Shown: positions 63,907 to 64,000 of the stretch, in pieces
Layout: every line of letters begins with the position of its first letter
Numbering within the stretch: position 1 is the first letter of the stretch
Origin: Reinekea sp. G2M2-21
GTDB taxonomy: Bacteria > Pseudomonadota > Gammaproteobacteria > Pseudomonadales > Natronospirillaceae
Direction: 5' to 3'
Length of the DNA stretch: 64,000 nt
Assembly (NCBI RefSeq): GCF_015687175.1
Contig: NZ_JADPQG010000003.1
Coordinates: 434,001 to 498,000, forward strand
Program-made: the position numbers and the translations under genes
The notes under the pieces: generated by a model
Seen by the model: only the letters and a program-made list of their open reading frames with translations
The model's database searches: none
Told to the model about the DNA's origin: nothing

Positions 63907-64000
63907 TTAAGCACCAACAACGAAGATCAGATACATCGCGATACCAACACCGATAATTGGAATCGCATCGATCAAGCCAGCAACGATGAAGAACTTGGTT
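63907..64000 (-). CDS. atpE: F1Fo ATP synthase c subunit, 3' end only
   Basis: The last 31 codons of atpE, cut by the window edge. The sequence [20 protein letters not shown] followed by MYLIFVVGA is the second helix of the c subunit. It contains the proton-binding Asp in LIDAIP. The absence of the sodium-site residues cannot be judged from this helix alone. The gene order E-F-H-A-G-D-C is standard; atpB and atpI should lie beyond 64000. Confidence 0.95.
   Translation of the reverse strand, partial: TKFFIVAGLIDAIPIIGVGIAMYLIFVVGA

Overview
The window looks like a chromosomal segment of a marine gammaproteobacterium. The best fit is the Oceanospirillales, in the direction of Saccharospirillum/Reinekea; this is inferred from family resemblance, and no rRNA or other taxonomic marker is present. 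Supporting signs are an atp operon in the usual gammaproteobacterial order, an E. coli-type serA, an Mrp Na+/H+ antiporter of the Pseudomonas-like fused A/B kind, AguB, UvrD, RmuC, Ppx/Ppk1 and cytochrome c5. No tRNA, rRNA, CRISPR array, phage or plasmid gene was seen.

Layout. 1-3.1 kb is the end of an exopolysaccharide locus (5'-truncated polysaccharide deacetylase, UDP-sugar 6-dehydrogenase, ExeA-like ATPase) closed by a clear terminator. 3.2-7.2 kb holds small metabolic and unknown genes: an MBL-fold hydrolase, an AEC transporter, a DUF3461 protein, two tandem paralogous exported proteins and a DUF503-like protein. 7.3-13.1 kb is a complete mrpAB-C-D-E-F-G operon for Na+/H+ antiport. 13.2-15.8 kb pairs a family-6 uracil/hypoxanthine DNA glycosylase with uvrD. 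16.0-18.8 kb is a PAS-GGDEF-EAL protein. 19.3-20.1 kb contains a decayed, IS-like or MITE-like element next to an orphan, possibly truncated TRAP dctP gene. 21.2-25.5 kb has yrdA, ppx and ppk1 (polyphosphate turnover). 25.6-30.1 kb is a malE-malF-malG maltose/maltodextrin importer without malK, with an internal attenuator and candidate operators. 30.2-34.5 kb has a small membrane protein, a chemotaxis receptor, and a lipoprotein plus large exported protein of unknown function. 34.7-37.6 kb is serA, yqjG and azoR.

38.0-41.0 kb is a periplasmic-binding lipoprotein coupled to a histidine kinase. 41.1-43.2 kb carries cytochrome c5, aguB and a 41-residue membrane protein. 43.3-45.5 kb is a second UvrD-like helicase, followed by a second, inverted copy of the dispersed element. 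46.0-48.7 kb is a TldD/TldE protease pair of a non-E. coli type. 48.9-52.8 kb has a DUF4404 protein, an operon of SRPBCC protein, RluA-type pseudouridine synthase and rmuC, and a divergent gene that appears to encode a circularly permuted sugar-kinase-fold (ASKHA/ROK-like) protein. 52.8-56.1 kb pairs a PilZ protein with a CHASE-PAS-GGDEF-EAL protein. 56.1-58.1 kb has an EamA exporter and fbp. 58.5-64 kb is atpC-D-G-A-H-F and the 3' end of atpE.

Two themes link the genes. One is energy and ion balance: the F1Fo ATP synthase, the Mrp antiporter and polyphosphate. The other is signalling: two EAL proteins with degenerate GGDEF sites, a PilZ receptor, an MCP and the binding-protein/kinase pair. 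The most unusual items are the permuted kinase-fold protein (51853-52836), the two-copy inverted-repeat element (19472-20051 and 45556-45931), the enlarged MalG, and the binding-lipoprotein/histidine-kinase pair.
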